This document shows positions 8,339 through 16,723 of a stretch of 38,185 bases of DNA, piece by piece. Origin of the DNA: Ruminococcus sp. (GTDB lineage: Bacteria; Bacillota; Clostridia; Oscillospirales; Ruminococcaceae); the NCBI GenBank assembly GCA_017513795.1, contig JAFXEJ010000106.1, positions 1-38,185 of the forward strand, written 5' to 3'. Numbering within the stretch: the first letter of the stretch is position 1; every line of letters starts with the position of its first letter. The position numbers were made by a program, and so were the translations under genes. The notes below the pieces were generated by a model. It made no database searches and had not been told where the DNA came from. It saw only the letters and a list, made by a program, of their open reading frames with translations.

Positions 8339-8692
8339 CTATATTTCATTGTGAAATGCAAACATTTCAGGCAAATTTTTTTCAAGATCACTGATTTCTG
8401 TAAGCTCAGCCGAAGGAACAGCTTTGCAGAATTCCCTGCACAGCGTTATCTGATCGCTGTCTGCATTTATAGAAATAAGTAATAGTCCATTGATTTCGTG
8501 GGCTTTTCTTGTAAGGACATTCTCCATATATTCCAGTTTCTGCCGCAGCTCAATGTCATCAGGGAGAACAGGCAGTACAGCAATAACAGGAACAGTCCTC
8601 ATTCTGACTTTTGAACAGCAGAAAAGACAGGCAAATTCTATACCGGCAATAACAGTCATCACCACAGCAGAAATAATAACAGCTATGTCCAT
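8339..8692 (-). CDS. Small membrane-anchored protein of unknown function
   Basis: 117 residues, not recognised. Residues 4-27 form one hydrophobic segment (IAVIISAVVMTVIAGIEFAC) followed by LFCC and a basic KVRMR stretch, which suggests an N-in... C-out or reverse single-pass anchor that cannot be decided here. The remaining ~85 residues look soluble and alternate beta (VIAVLPVL, LLLISI) with helix (DIELRQKLEYMENVLTRKAHEI). AGGAGG stands about 7 bases before the ATG. It is the first gene of the recD2-mreB unit, with a promoter-like sequence just upstream. The position suggests cotranscription, but no functional link can be claimed. Confidence 0.75.
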   Translation of the reverse strand: MDIAVIISAVVMTVIAGIEFACLFCCSKVRMRTVPVIAVLPVLPDDIELRQKLEYMENVLTRKAHEINGLLLISINADSDQITLCREFCKAVPSAELTEISDLEKNLPEMFAFHNEI

Positions 8693-8721
8693 AAATATTT
8701 CCTCCTATAATATATTTCTAT

Positions 8722-8751
8722 ATTATATTCGGAAATAATGGATAAGGTGAA
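8722..8751 (-). promoter_or_regulatory. Probable promoter of the recD2-mreB unit
   Basis: On the minus strand, TTCACC (8751-8746), an 18-base spacer and TATAAT (8727-8722). It lies immediately after the MATE gene stop. The -35 element is weak. No terminator is visible after the MATE gene, so read-through is possible too. Confidence 0.45.
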
Positions 8752-8752
8752 T

Positions 8753-10108
8753 TTACATTTTTTTCTTACGGAGTTTTCGCAGAAGAACGAGAAATACTAT
8801 CAGTTCAGTAACAAATGTTAGCGACCACGAAATAGTATATGAGAGATAAAGATTCTGTAGAGTATGATACTTAGGAATCTGGAAAATTGTGTAGATCCAG
8901 ACAATTCTCATTCCGCACACTCCGGCAATCGTAATTATCATCGGGAGAACAGAATATCCGATTCCTCTGATAAGTCCGGTAGTAACATCCATAAGACCGC
9001 AGATAAAATAGGGGATACAGATATATGTAAGTCTGATAAGGCCATAGCTTATAGCTTCCTTGTCGCCGGGAATATAGAATGAAAGAAGTGGTTTACCAAA
9101 AATTCTGACGAGAAGTCCGAATAAAAATCCGGTGCAGAATACAGAAACAAGACATATAATCATGATTTTTTTCAGACGGTCAAATTTGCCTGCACCGTGA
9201 TTCTGTCCGGTGAAGTTTACAGCCGTCTGACTGTAGGAATTCATCGACATATAGACAAATCCTTCGATATTTCCGGCAGCTGAATTTCCGGAGACAGCGA
9301 TAGAGCCAAACGAATTTATAGAGGACTGGATAATTACATTTGAAATTGAGAAAAGTGAACCCTGTATTCCAGCTGGAAATCCAATCTGAAGTATTTTTGT
9401 AAGCTGTCTGCGATGAATTTTCATTTTTCTGAACGAGAGCTTACAGGAATCTGTTCTTTTCATAAGAGCTCGGATAATCAGAAGCGCAGACATTATCTGT
9501 GAAGCTGTTGTTGCAAGTGCAACTCCAGCGACATCGAGATCTAATACGATTACAAAGATAAGATTAAGAATTACATTGACAATTCCGGCAGCCGTCAGAA
9601 AATAAAGCGGACTTTTTGTATCTCCGGCAGCACGAAGTATAGCAGCACCGAAATTGTATACCATAGTCGCAGTAATTCCGCAGAAATAAATTCGCATATA
9701 AGTTGCAGACAAACCAATAACATCAGATGGAGTGCCCATAAGACGCAGAAATGTTTCAGAACCAAGAACACCGATAATCGTTAGGAAGATACCGCTGACA
9801 ATTGCAATAGGAATAGCAGTATGAACTGTTCGGCTGACATCCTTGCTGTGACCAGCGCCGAGAGCATGAGCAACACTTACGCCGGCACCAACTGACAGAC
9901 CAATGAAAAGATTTGTCATAAGATTGATGATTGCTCCTGTGGCACCGACCGCAGCTACAGAAAGACGTCCGCAGTAACGTCCGACAACTACAAGGTCAGC
10001 TGCATTAAATAAAAGCTGAAGAATTCCGGTAAGAATTATCGGAAAGGTGTAAAGAAGGATTTTTTTAAGAAGTGGGCCTTCTGTCATATACGCAGTATTT
10101 TTTTGCAT
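8753..10108 (-). CDS. MATE-family efflux transporter
   Basis: 451 residues with about twelve hydrophobic segments, typical of MATE (multidrug and toxin extrusion) cation-coupled exporters. The N-terminal TEGPLLKKILLYTFPIIL, NAADLVVVGRY and SVGAGVSVAHALGAGH segments match the family, and NFTGQNHGAGKFDRLKK marks the start of the second half. Substrate cannot be predicted. The ATG at 10108 is preceded by GGAGAT. A terminator-like hairpin lies within 20 bases upstream, leaving no room for an obvious promoter of its own, so expression probably comes from read-through of the plsY transcript. Confidence 0.92.
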   Translation of the reverse strand: MQKNTAYMTEGPLLKKILLYTFPIILTGILQLLFNAADLVVVGRYCGRLSVAAVGATGAIINLMTNLFIGLSVGAGVSVAHALGAGHSKDVSRTVHTAIPIAIVSGIFLTIIGVLGSETFLRLMGTPSDVIGLSATYMRIYFCGITATMVYNFGAAILRAAGDTKSPLYFLTAAGIVNVILNLIFVIVLDLDVAGVALATTASQIMSALLIIRALMKRTDSCKLSFRKMKIHRRQLTKILQIGFPAGIQGSLFSISNVIIQSSINSFGSIAVSGNSAAGNIEGFVYMSMNSYSQTAVNFTGQNHGAGKFDRLKKIMIICLVSVFCTGFLFGLLVRIFGKPLLSFYIPGDKEAISYGLIRLTYICIPYFICGLMDVTTGLIRGIGYSVLPMIITIAGVCGMRIVWIYTIFQIPKYHTLQNLYLSYTISWSLTFVTELIVFLVLLRKLRKKKM

Positions 10109-10126
10109 AAAATCATCTCCATTACG

Positions 10127-10155
10127 CTGAAAAAGCTCCCAATAAGGGGAGCTTT
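10127..10155 (-). terminator. Terminator-like hairpin between plsY and the MATE gene
   Basis: AAAGCTCCC and GGGAGCTTT (9 bp, 6-base loop) followed on the minus strand by TTTTTC. It lies after the plsY stop and just before the MATE ribosome-binding site, so it may act as a partial terminator or attenuator. Confidence 0.75.
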
Positions 10156-10163
10156 ACGGCAGA

Positions 10164-10796
10164 TTAATTAGTATTGTGCTTGATTCTCTCTATTTCCTGG
10201 TCTTTTTTCCAGAGAAAGCTTATATGAGCTTCTGTACCGATAAGGATTCTGCGAAGATTTTCAATATGTTTATAGAGAATAATGAGAGAAACAGAAGCAA
10301 GAATCATAGTACCAACGGCATCGCCGGTAAGGAAAGCATAAATTCCTGTAAAAATAATAGAGCCTGTAATGGGAACTACGCATATATAGTCAAGACCAAA
10401 ACCAAGGAATATCTCAATAACAAGAAGAAGCAGAAAAATTTCGGGATTATATGAAAGAATCATACCCCCAAGACAAGCAAGCCCTTTTCCACCATGAAAT
10501 TTCATCAGAATCGGGAAGATATGTCCTATAATACAGGCTGAACCGCCTAGAATATGCGCATATCGCAAACGTGGAAACAAAGCAACAGCAACTGTAGAAG
10601 CAACAGCAGCTTTTGTAATATCAAAAATCGCAGTAATAAGTCCGGCTTTTTTTCCGATCGTGATAATCACATTTGAAGCGCCTGCATTACCAGAACCACG
10701 GTCACGGATATCAAATCCCTGAAGCTTAGAAATTATGTAAGCGGCGTTGATATTTCCGAAAAGATAACCAATTAAAGAGCATAAAATAACTTGCAT
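10164..10796 (-). CDS. plsY: Acyl-phosphate:glycerol-3-phosphate acyltransferase PlsY
   Basis: A 210-residue integral membrane enzyme that transfers an acyl group from acyl-phosphate to glycerol-3-phosphate, the first step of phospholipid synthesis in most Gram-positive bacteria. Conserved PlsY motifs are visible: GSGNAGASN near residues 34-42 (phosphate loop) and GHIFPILMKFHGGKGLA near 100 (G3P/acyl-phosphate site), between several hydrophobic helices. The start at 10796 follows GGAGG with a 9-base spacer. It sits 25-30 bases behind the tRNA-Ser terminator with no clear promoter of its own. The product feeds the CdsA step encoded at 13409. Confidence 0.94.
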   Translation of the reverse strand: MQVILCSLIGYLFGNINAAYIISKLQGFDIRDRGSGNAGASNVIITIGKKAGLITAIFDITKAAVASTVAVALFPRLRYAHILGGSACIIGHIFPILMKFHGGKGLACLGGMILSYNPEIFLLLLVIEIFLGFGLDYICVVPITGSIIFTGIYAFLTGDAVGTMILASVSLIILYKHIENLRRILIGTEAHISFLWKKDQEIERIKHNTN

Positions 10797-10827
10797 GCGT
10801 CATTACCTCCTCAATAAAAATCAATAC

Positions 10828-10857
10828 AAAAAACGGATGAAGAAAAACTTCATCCGT
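10828..10857 (-). terminator. Terminator of the tRNA-Ser unit
   Basis: A perfect 10-bp stem ACGGATGAAG/CTTCATCCGT with a 5-base loop, followed on the minus strand by a T run. It separates the tRNAs from plsY. Confidence 0.88.
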
Positions 10858-10883
10858 GACTTTACAGATCATGCAGATCTGCA

Positions 10884-10973
10884 TGGCGCGGATTGAGAGA
10901 TTTGAACTCTCGCGCCGGTTTCCCGACCTACTCCCTTAGCAGGGGAGCCCCTTCACCACTTGGGTAAATCCGC
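10884..10973 (-). tRNA. tRNA-Ser (anticodon GCT)
   Basis: A 90-base class II tRNA with encoded CCA (10884-10886). The acceptor is GCGGATT/AATCCGC and the anticodon loop CTGCTAA reads GCT. A long variable arm (GTAGGTCGGGAAACCGGCGC) and T-arm GAGAG-TTCAAAT-CTCTC are present. Confidence 0.95.
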
Positions 10974-11012
10974 AAACTGACGAGCGAGAGAATCGCTCAT
11001 TCAAAAATAAAA

Positions 11013-11101
11013 TGGCGGAGAGGGTGGGATTCGAACCCACGTGACCGTTAAGTCAAACGGTTTTCAAGACCGCCTCGTTATGACCGCTTCGATACCTCTC
11101 C
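11013..11101 (-). tRNA. tRNA-Ser (anticodon TGA)
   Basis: An 89-base class II tRNA with encoded CCA (11013-11015). The acceptor is GGAGAGG/CCTCTCC and the anticodon loop CTTGAAA reads TGA. The variable arm is long and the T-arm is GTGGG-TTCGAAT-CCCAC. It is the first gene of the minus-strand unit. A 6-bp hairpin (GAGCGA/TCGCTC, 10982-10998) in the spacer before the second tRNA-Ser may help processing. Confidence 0.95.
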
Positions 11102-11139
11102 AGCTTTATTTGTTTTGTGCTGTGTGATTCAGCTTTTAT

Positions 11140-11168
11140 ATTATAGCACGGTCAAACGAGATTGTCAA
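11140..11168 (-). promoter_or_regulatory. Consensus promoter of the tRNA-Ser/plsY unit
   Basis: A perfect TTGACA (11168-11163), 17-base spacer and perfect TATAAT (11145-11140) on the minus strand. It starts about 30 bases before the first tRNA. Confidence 0.92.
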
Positions 11169-11305
11169 GCTTTTTATACGTCGAAAATCACGGTGATTTT
11201 TATTATATTTTTGTTCACTTTGACTAAACGGATTCTTTCTTTACAAAATCAAGCCATAAATTAAGGAAATAATAAGAAAATTTCAATTTTTTTTAATAAA
11301 TGTAC

Positions 11306-11334
11306 TTTACATAATTTGATTTTTAGTGTAAAAT
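11306..11334 (+). promoter_or_regulatory. Probable promoter of the pyrH cluster
   Basis: TTTACA at 11306-11311, a 17-base spacer and TAAAAT at 11329-11334, about 30 bases before the pyrH start. The surrounding 11170-11305 is AT-rich and holds no gene; I see only a small AAATCA/TGATTT hairpin near 11184-11200. Confidence 0.65.
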
Positions 11335-11364
11335 ATAAGTAGACTATTTTTGTGAGGTGCTTTT

Positions 11365-12075
11365 ATGGAACCAGTTTATAAAAGAATATTATTAAAGGTC
11401 AGCGGAGAGGCTCTTGCCGGAGATAACAAAACCGGTCTCAACTATGACACAATCACTACTATCTGCAAAAGCATAAAAAAATGTGTAGACGCAGGAGTTC
11501 AGGTTGCTGTCGTTGTAGGCGGCGGAAATTTCTGGAGAGGCCGTTCAAGCGGTGCTATGGACAGAACTCGTGCTGATCATATTGGTATGCTTGCTACCGC
11601 TATGAATGCTCTTGCACTTGCAGACGTTCTTGAATCACTCGGATGCGTTACTCGTGTACAGACTGCAATCATCATGCAGCAGGTTGCAGAACCCTATATC
11701 CGCAACAGAGCAGTTCGTCACCTTGAAAAGGGAAGAGTAGTAATCTTCGGATGCGGAACCGGAAATCCGTTCTTCTCCACAGATACTGCCGCTTCACTTC
11801 GTGCAGTTGAGATTCAGGCAGATATCTTCCTCAAGGCTACTCTTGTTGATGGTGTTTATGATAAGGATCCACATAAGTATGACGATGCAAAAAAATACGA
11901 CAAGCTTACATTCAGTCAGGTTCTTAACGACGGACTTCAGGTTATGGACTCCACAGCTGCTACTCTGTGCCGTGATAACGGAATGAAGATGTTCGTATTC
12001 GATCTCAGCCGCCCTGATAATATATATGATGCAGTTATGGGCGAAAATGTCGGAACAGTTGTTTCTGAAGATTAA
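11365..12075 (+). CDS. pyrH: UMP kinase
   Basis: A 236-residue bacterial UMP kinase of the amino-acid-kinase fold, converting UMP plus ATP to UDP for pyrimidine nucleotide supply. The N-terminal [11 protein letters not shown] nucleotide motif, [29 protein letters not shown] and [19 protein letters not shown] are all typical. Length is normal. The start has GAGGTG upstream. It heads the cluster; in many Firmicutes rpsB and tsf come first, but here the gene follows tRNA-Ser genes on the other strand and has its own promoter. Confidence 0.97.
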   Translation: MEPVYKRILLKVSGEALAGDNKTGLNYDTITTICKSIKKCVDAGVQVAVVVGGGNFWRGRSSGAMDRTRADHIGMLATAMNALALADVLESLGCVTRVQTAIIMQQVAEPYIRNRAVRHLEKGRVVIFGCGTGNPFFSTDTAASLRAVEIQADIFLKATLVDGVYDKDPHKYDDAKKYDKLTFSQVLNDGLQVMDSTAATLCRDNGMKMFVFDLSRPDNIYDAVMGENVGTVVSED

Positions 12076-12100
12076 TTATTTTTGAAAGGATGTTTTTACA

Positions 12101-12655
12101 ATGAAAGAAACTCTTAATGCAGCAAAGGAAAAAATGAACAAAAGCTTTAATGCTCTTAACAATGAATTCGCAGCTATCCGTGCCGGCAGAGCAAATCCTG
12201 CCGTTCTTGACAAGGTAATGGTTGACTACTACGGAGCTCCTACTCCTGTAAACCAGATGGCAGCTATCTCTGTTTCAGAGGCAAGAATCCTTGTTATCCA
12301 GCCCTGGGATAAATCCTCACTTAAACTCATCGAAAAAGCTATCCTCGCTTCTGATGTAGGAATCACTCCCACAAATGACGGTACATCTATCCGTCTTGTA
12401 TTCCCTCAGCTTACAGAGGACAGACGTAAAGAACTCTGCAAGACTATCAAGAAGTACGGCGAGGAGTGTAAGGTTACTGTACGTTCAATCCGTCGTGATA
12501 CAATCGAAAAATACAAGACAATGAAGAAGAACTCTGAGATTACAGAGGATGATATGAAGAGCTGTGAAAAGAAGGTTCAGGATCTTACTGACAAGTTCTG
12601 TGAAGATATTGATAAGTCTGTTGCAGCAAAAGAAAAAGAAATCATGACAGTTTAA
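12101..12655 (+). CDS. frr: Ribosome recycling factor
   Basis: 184 residues, the standard RRF length. With EF-G it splits post-termination ribosomes. Family features are the N-terminal coiled helix (FNALNNEFAAIRAGRANPAVLDKVMVDYYG), TPVNQMAAISV, RILVIQPWD, and the C-terminal ETVRS-like KVTVRSIRRD with a long Lys-rich helix ending in the usual KEIMTV. GAAAGGA precedes the ATG. It lies 25 bases after pyrH, the usual partner. Confidence 0.97.
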   Translation: MKETLNAAKEKMNKSFNALNNEFAAIRAGRANPAVLDKVMVDYYGAPTPVNQMAAISVSEARILVIQPWDKSSLKLIEKAILASDVGITPTNDGTSIRLVFPQLTEDRRKELCKTIKKYGEECKVTVRSIRRDTIEKYKTMKKNSEITEDDMKSCEKKVQDLTDKFCEDIDKSVAAKEKEIMTV

Positions 12656-12664
12656 TGGTGAAAT

Positions 12665-13405
12665 ATGGCGATATTCGGAAAAAAAGAAAAGGAGATACTC
12701 ACTCTGCCTGAAGTTCTTCCGCAGCACGTCGGATTCATTATGGACGGCAACGGAAGATGGGCGAAAAAGCGTGGCCTTCCTCGTCCTTTCGGACATAAGG
12801 AGGGTGCAAAGAATTTCAAGAAGATAGTACGCTACTGCAAAGATATCGGCTTGAAAAATATCTCATTCTATGCATTTTCAACGGAAAACTGGCAGCGTCC
12901 TGACGATGAAGTCAACACGATTATGGAACTTTTCCGTGAATATATCGTAGATGTCCGCAACTTCCTCAGTGAAAACACAAGAATGATATTCCTTGGAGAT
13001 AAGAGCGCTTTTGACGAGGATCTCCAGCAGAAAATGATAAAGCTCGAGGAAGATACTGCACATTATGAGGAAATGACACTGATGATGGCAGTAAACTACG
13101 GCGGCAGAGATGAACTTGCCCACGCTGCAAAAATTCTTGCACAGAAGGCTGTAAATGGCGAAATTAAACCGGAGGACATTACCGAACAGTCTATTGCTGA
13201 CGAGCTTTATACAAAGGGAATTCCCGATGTCGATCTCGTTATTCGTCCAAGCGGAGAAATGCGTCTTTCCAACTACCTTATATGGCAGTGTGCCTATGCT
13301 GAGTATTATTTCACAGACATTCTCTGGCCTGATTTTACTCCGACAGAGCTTGATAAGGCACTTATTGAGTTCGGCAGACGAAATCGTCGTTTCGGAGGTG
13401 TCTGA
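12665..13405 (+). CDS. uppS: Di-trans,poly-cis-undecaprenyl diphosphate synthase
   Basis: A 246-residue cis-prenyltransferase that condenses isopentenyl-PP units onto farnesyl-PP to form the undecaprenyl carrier for cell-wall synthesis. The FIMDGNGRWAKKRGLPR motif carries the Mg-binding Asp27; HKEGAKNFKKIVRYC, YAFSTENWQRP and VIRPSGEMRLSNYLIWQ-type segments follow. The usual RTSGE reads RPSGE here. It starts 9 bases after frr with only a weak GGTGA, so coupling is likely. Its substrate is the product of the MEP pathway genes dxr and ispG in this cluster. Confidence 0.96.
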   Translation: MAIFGKKEKEILTLPEVLPQHVGFIMDGNGRWAKKRGLPRPFGHKEGAKNFKKIVRYCKDIGLKNISFYAFSTENWQRPDDEVNTIMELFREYIVDVRNFLSENTRMIFLGDKSAFDEDLQQKMIKLEEDTAHYEEMTLMMAVNYGGRDELAHAAKILAQKAVNGEIKPEDITEQSIADELYTKGIPDVDLVIRPSGEMRLSNYLIWQCAYAEYYFTDILWPDFTPTELDKALIEFGRRNRRFGGV

Positions 13406-13408
13406 GAT

Positions 13409-14269
13409 ATGCTTACAAGAATAATTTCAGGAGCAGTCGGCGTTGTAATACTTGTAGCTGTACTGTTCTTCCATGATACTATAGTTCTTCCCATAGCTGT
13501 AGCGGCTATGATATCAATTATGCTTTATGAGCTTCTCCGTGCAGTCAAGCTCCATAAGTGTATCCCTGTACTTTGTGCAGTTGAACTGTGCGGCATTTTA
13601 ATACCATTTTTATCAACAGTTGGTAGTTGTTCAACTTTCCGCATCTTTGATATTGACTTATTTACCGGCAAAGATGTACCATTCTGCTGTTTTCTGATTA
13701 CATTGATTGCAGGATTTGTGATTTTCCTCACATGGCTTCGCAATCACAAAACAATACGCTATGAGCAGATTTTCTTTGCACTTGCAGTAATGATACTTGT
13801 TCCACAGGCTATGTCATCCATTGTACGCATTGACAGAGGAAATGGCTCTGATGGACTGTTTCTTCTAATAATGGGACTCTGCGGCGCATGGATCGCAGAT
13901 ACCGGAGCATATTTCACAGGTGTTGCATTCGGAAAGCATAAGCTTTGTCCCGAAATCAGTCCCAAGAAAACAATTGAAGGCTTTATCGGCGGAATTACAA
14001 CAACCGGAATAGTTTATGCTGTTGCATTTTCAGTTTATTCCGGACAGTTCGAGATCGTAAATGCTTTACTCACATTTGTTCTTGGAGCAGTATGTGCTGT
14101 TATAGGCACAATCGGCGATCTTTCCGCATCAATGGTAAAAAGACAGATTGGCTTCAAGGATTACGGAAAAATAATGCCCGGTCACGGCGGACTCATGGAT
14201 CGTTTTGACAGCGTACTCTTTGTTCTGCCGACATTCTATGCATTTACGACACTGGTCAATATTTTATAA
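13409..14269 (+). CDS. cdsA: Phosphatidate cytidylyltransferase
   Basis: A 286-residue multi-pass membrane enzyme that makes CDP-diacylglycerol from phosphatidic acid and CTP. The C-terminal family signature is clear: SMVKRQIGFKDYGK, then PGHGGLMDRFDS, with DTGAYFTG and SPKKTIEGFIGG upstream. Several hydrophobic helices fill residues 5-140. GGAGGT lies inside the end of uppS and the genes are 3 bases apart. It uses phosphatidate derived from the PlsY reaction. Confidence 0.95.
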   Translation: MLTRIISGAVGVVILVAVLFFHDTIVLPIAVAAMISIMLYELLRAVKLHKCIPVLCAVELCGILIPFLSTVGSCSTFRIFDIDLFTGKDVPFCCFLITLIAGFVIFLTWLRNHKTIRYEQIFFALAVMILVPQAMSSIVRIDRGNGSDGLFLLIMGLCGAWIADTGAYFTGVAFGKHKLCPEISPKKTIEGFIGGITTTGIVYAVAFSVYSGQFEIVNALLTFVLGAVCAVIGTIGDLSASMVKRQIGFKDYGKIMPGHGGLMDRFDSVLFVLPTFYAFTTLVNIL

Positions 14270-14275
14270 TTTTCA

Positions 14276-14314
14276 GAAAGGAGACTAACGTAATATTTGC
14301 GTATAGTCCCTTTC
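14276..14314 (+). promoter_or_regulatory. Long intercistronic hairpin before dxr
   Basis: GAAAGG-A-GACTA-ACG pairs with CGT-A-TAGTC-CCTTTC around a 9-base loop, giving 14 bp with single-A bulges. It begins 7 bases after the cdsA stop. The T content after it is low (CATTTTATC), so it is a weak terminator at most; a processing site or attenuator is possible. It encloses an AAAGGAG sequence that is not used as a ribosome site. Confidence 0.55.
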
Positions 14315-14357
14315 GCATTTTATCAGAATATATCTCATAATATTTACGGAGGCAATT

Positions 14358-15515
14358 ATGAACAGAAAAGCTTCTATTCTTGGTTCTACAGGCTCTATCG
14401 GAACACAATCACTTGAAGTCTGTGAGAAGCACGGGATTCAGATTACAGCGCTTGCGGCTCACAGCAGCACAGAGCTTCTTGAACAGCAGGCAAGAAAATT
14501 TCATCCTGAGTATGTTGGAATCTACAACGAAAGCAAATACACAGAACTTAAAGAACGTCTTGCCGATACGAACATAAAAGTTCTCTGCGGTATGGAAGGA
14601 TTATGCGAGATAGCTGCACTTCCTCAGAGCGATATAGTGCTTAATTCCGTTGTTGGAATGGTAGGACTTCTGCCTACTCTTACAGCAATTGAAGCCGGAA
14701 AGGATATAGCTCTTGCCAACAAGGAAACTCTTGTTGCCGGCGGAGAACTTGTAACTGCTCTTGCAAAGGAAAAAGGCGTGAAGATTTATCCCGTTGATAG
14801 TGAACATTCTGCTATATTCCAGTGTTTACAGGGAAATAAAAGATCACAGCTGAGCAAAGTTATACTCACAGCGTCGGGCGGACCTTTCTTCGGAAAATCA
14901 TATGATGATCTCAGAAGCGTAACAAAAGCAGATGCGCTCAAACATCCTAACTGGGACATGGGAAATAAAATCACTATAGATTCTGCAACGCTCATGAACA
15001 AAGGACTTGAGTTTATCGAAGCAAAATGGCTTTTCGATCTTGATCCAGACCAGATTGAAATCGTTGTTCATCGTCAGAGCGTTGTGCATTCAGCCGTTGA
15101 GTACGATGATTATTCAGTTATCGCACAGCTTGGCGTACCGGATATGAAGATACCAATTCAGTATGCGCTTCTTTATCCCGAACGTGTACCTTGCCCGACA
15201 GGACGTCTTTCGCTTACAGAATACGGTAGTCTGACCTTTGAAAAGCCAGATTACGAAACTTTTAAGTGCCTTTCTGCTGCAATCGAAGCTATAAAGCGTG
15301 GCGGAGCTTATCCGTGCCTTGTAAATTCAGCAAATGAAGAAGCAGTCAGGGCATTCCTCAATGATGAAATAAGCTTTATCAGCATAGGCGAAATAGTTTC
15401 TTCTGTTCTTGATGAATTCAAGCCGTCAGAAATAAGAAGCTATGATGACGTAATGAAGGCTGATTCAGCAGCGAGAGCCTACGTCAGGGAAAAAATCGGA
15501 GTATGTGCTCAATGA
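14358..15515 (+). CDS. dxr: 1-deoxy-D-xylulose 5-phosphate reductoisomerase
   Basis: 385 residues. It converts DXP to 2-C-methyl-erythritol 4-phosphate with NADPH, the committed MEP step. The N-terminal ASILGSTGSIGTQSLEV nucleotide motif, DIALANKETLVAGG, VDSEHSAIFQCLQG, TASGGPF, HPNWDMGNKITIDSATLMNKGLE (split across residues ~193-215) and the C-terminal helical domain are all present. GGAGG precedes the ATG. It lies behind an 88-base gap holding a strong hairpin, the longest gap in the cluster, so it could be adjusted independently of cdsA. Confidence 0.97.
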   Translation: MNRKASILGSTGSIGTQSLEVCEKHGIQITALAAHSSTELLEQQARKFHPEYVGIYNESKYTELKERLADTNIKVLCGMEGLCEIAALPQSDIVLNSVVGMVGLLPTLTAIEAGKDIALANKETLVAGGELVTALAKEKGVKIYPVDSEHSAIFQCLQGNKRSQLSKVILTASGGPFFGKSYDDLRSVTKADALKHPNWDMGNKITIDSATLMNKGLEFIEAKWLFDLDPDQIEIVVHRQSVVHSAVEYDDYSVIAQLGVPDMKIPIQYALLYPERVPCPTGRLSLTEYGSLTFEKPDYETFKCLSAAIEAIKRGGAYPCLVNSANEEAVRAFLNDEISFISIGEIVSSVLDEFKPSEIRSYDDVMKADSAARAYVREKIGVCAQ

Positions 15516-15529
15516 AAGGATAAAAATAC

Positions 15530-16720
15530 ATGGGTATTATCATTGCAATCATAATTTTCGGACTTATCGTTACAGTTCACGAATTTGGACATTTCATATG
15601 TGCGAAGCTCAGCAAAGTAAAGGTTCTGGAATTTTCTATAGGAATGGGACCAAAAATCATTCAAAAGCAATTCGGAGAAACAATGTATTCTCTCAGAGCG
15701 CTTCCTGTAGGCGGATATTGTGCTATGGAGGGCGAGGATTCAGAAAACGAAGACCCTCGTGCATTCCGAAATGCAAAGCTCTGGAAAAGAATGGTCATTC
15801 TCGTTGCCGGAGCTGTCATGAATTTCGTGCTTGGCTACTGTGTTCTCATTCCCATGGTAAGCATGATGGATGAAGTTCCTACAACAACCGTGTCAGGATT
15901 TACCGGCATGAGAAATGATGAAAGTGTATCAGCCGGATTCAGATTAAAAACAGTTGCATGGCAATTCGGAAAAAGATTGTCTGTTCCGGATATGAATGAA
16001 GAAATCTCACCTTTGGAAGTAGGATTCGGCGGAAAACTTACCGATGACAGAACTATTATTTACTATGCAAGCAGCCGTGAAAAGCTGAAAAAAGGAGATA
16101 AAATTATAAGCATTGACGGTACCCGTGTTTTCAGTACACTTGATCTTAGCTTTATTTTTGAAACGGCGACTGCAAAAGACGGAAAAAGAGATGTTGTAGT
16201 CAAGCGTGACGGAGAGAAAATCAAGCTTAATGATGTGGAATTCTACAACAGCATTGACGGAACTGAGTGGGATTTTGGTCTGATATATAACGAAAAATCA
16301 CCCAAAACTATCATCAAAGGTTCAAGTGATATATTCATGTCCATGAGCCTTATCGTAGGACTTTCACTAAAGCAGCTTGTTACCGGAAAGGTCGAAAAAG
16401 AAGCAGTTTCCGGACCAGTAGGTGTAGTTAAGGAAATAAACGAGGTTGCCACTCAGGATACAGAAAACAAAAAAGATACTGTTTTCAATCTGCTCTATAT
16501 AACAGCACTGATAACCATAAACGTAGGAATTTTCAATCTTCTTCCGATTCCCGGACTCGACGGCGGCAGACTGCTGTTCTGCTTCATTGAGCTTATCAGA
16601 AGAAAGCCTATCAAGCCTGAGCATGAAGGATACGTTCATCTTGCCGGAATGCTTCTGCTGTTTGGTATCATGATTTTTGCAACGTACAATGATATTTTAA
16701 AGCTTATCATGGGAGGTTAA
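15530..16720 (+). CDS. rseP: Site-2 membrane metalloprotease RseP
   Basis: A 396-residue intramembrane zinc protease (RasP/RseP), which cuts anti-sigma factors and remnant signal peptides. HEFGH (His17, Glu18, His21) lies in the first membrane helix, and the second zinc segment NLLPIPGLDGGR is near residue 340. A PDZ-like domain with LKKGDKIISIDG is near residues 180-240. GPVGVVKEI appears before the last helices. The start has AAAGGAT 8 bases upstream, and it follows dxr by 14 bases. The dxr-rseP-ispG order is standard in Clostridia. Confidence 0.95.
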   Translation: MGIIIAIIIFGLIVTVHEFGHFICAKLSKVKVLEFSIGMGPKIIQKQFGETMYSLRALPVGGYCAMEGEDSENEDPRAFRNAKLWKRMVILVAGAVMNFVLGYCVLIPMVSMMDEVPTTTVSGFTGMRNDESVSAGFRLKTVAWQFGKRLSVPDMNEEISPLEVGFGGKLTDDRTIIYYASSREKLKKGDKIISIDGTRVFSTLDLSFIFETATAKDGKRDVVVKRDGEKIKLNDVEFYNSIDGTEWDFGLIYNEKSPKTIIKGSSDIFMSMSLIVGLSLKQLVTGKVEKEAVSGPVGVVKEINEVATQDTENKKDTVFNLLYITALITINVGIFNLLPIPGLDGGRLLFCFIELIRRKPIKPEHEGYVHLAGMLLLFGIMIFATYNDILKLIMGG

Positions 16721-16723
16721 AAT

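Noticed and set aside
11181-11203. Terminator in the pyrH upstream region
   Set aside because: The AAATCA/TGATTT stem is only 6 bp and there is no gene ending before it.
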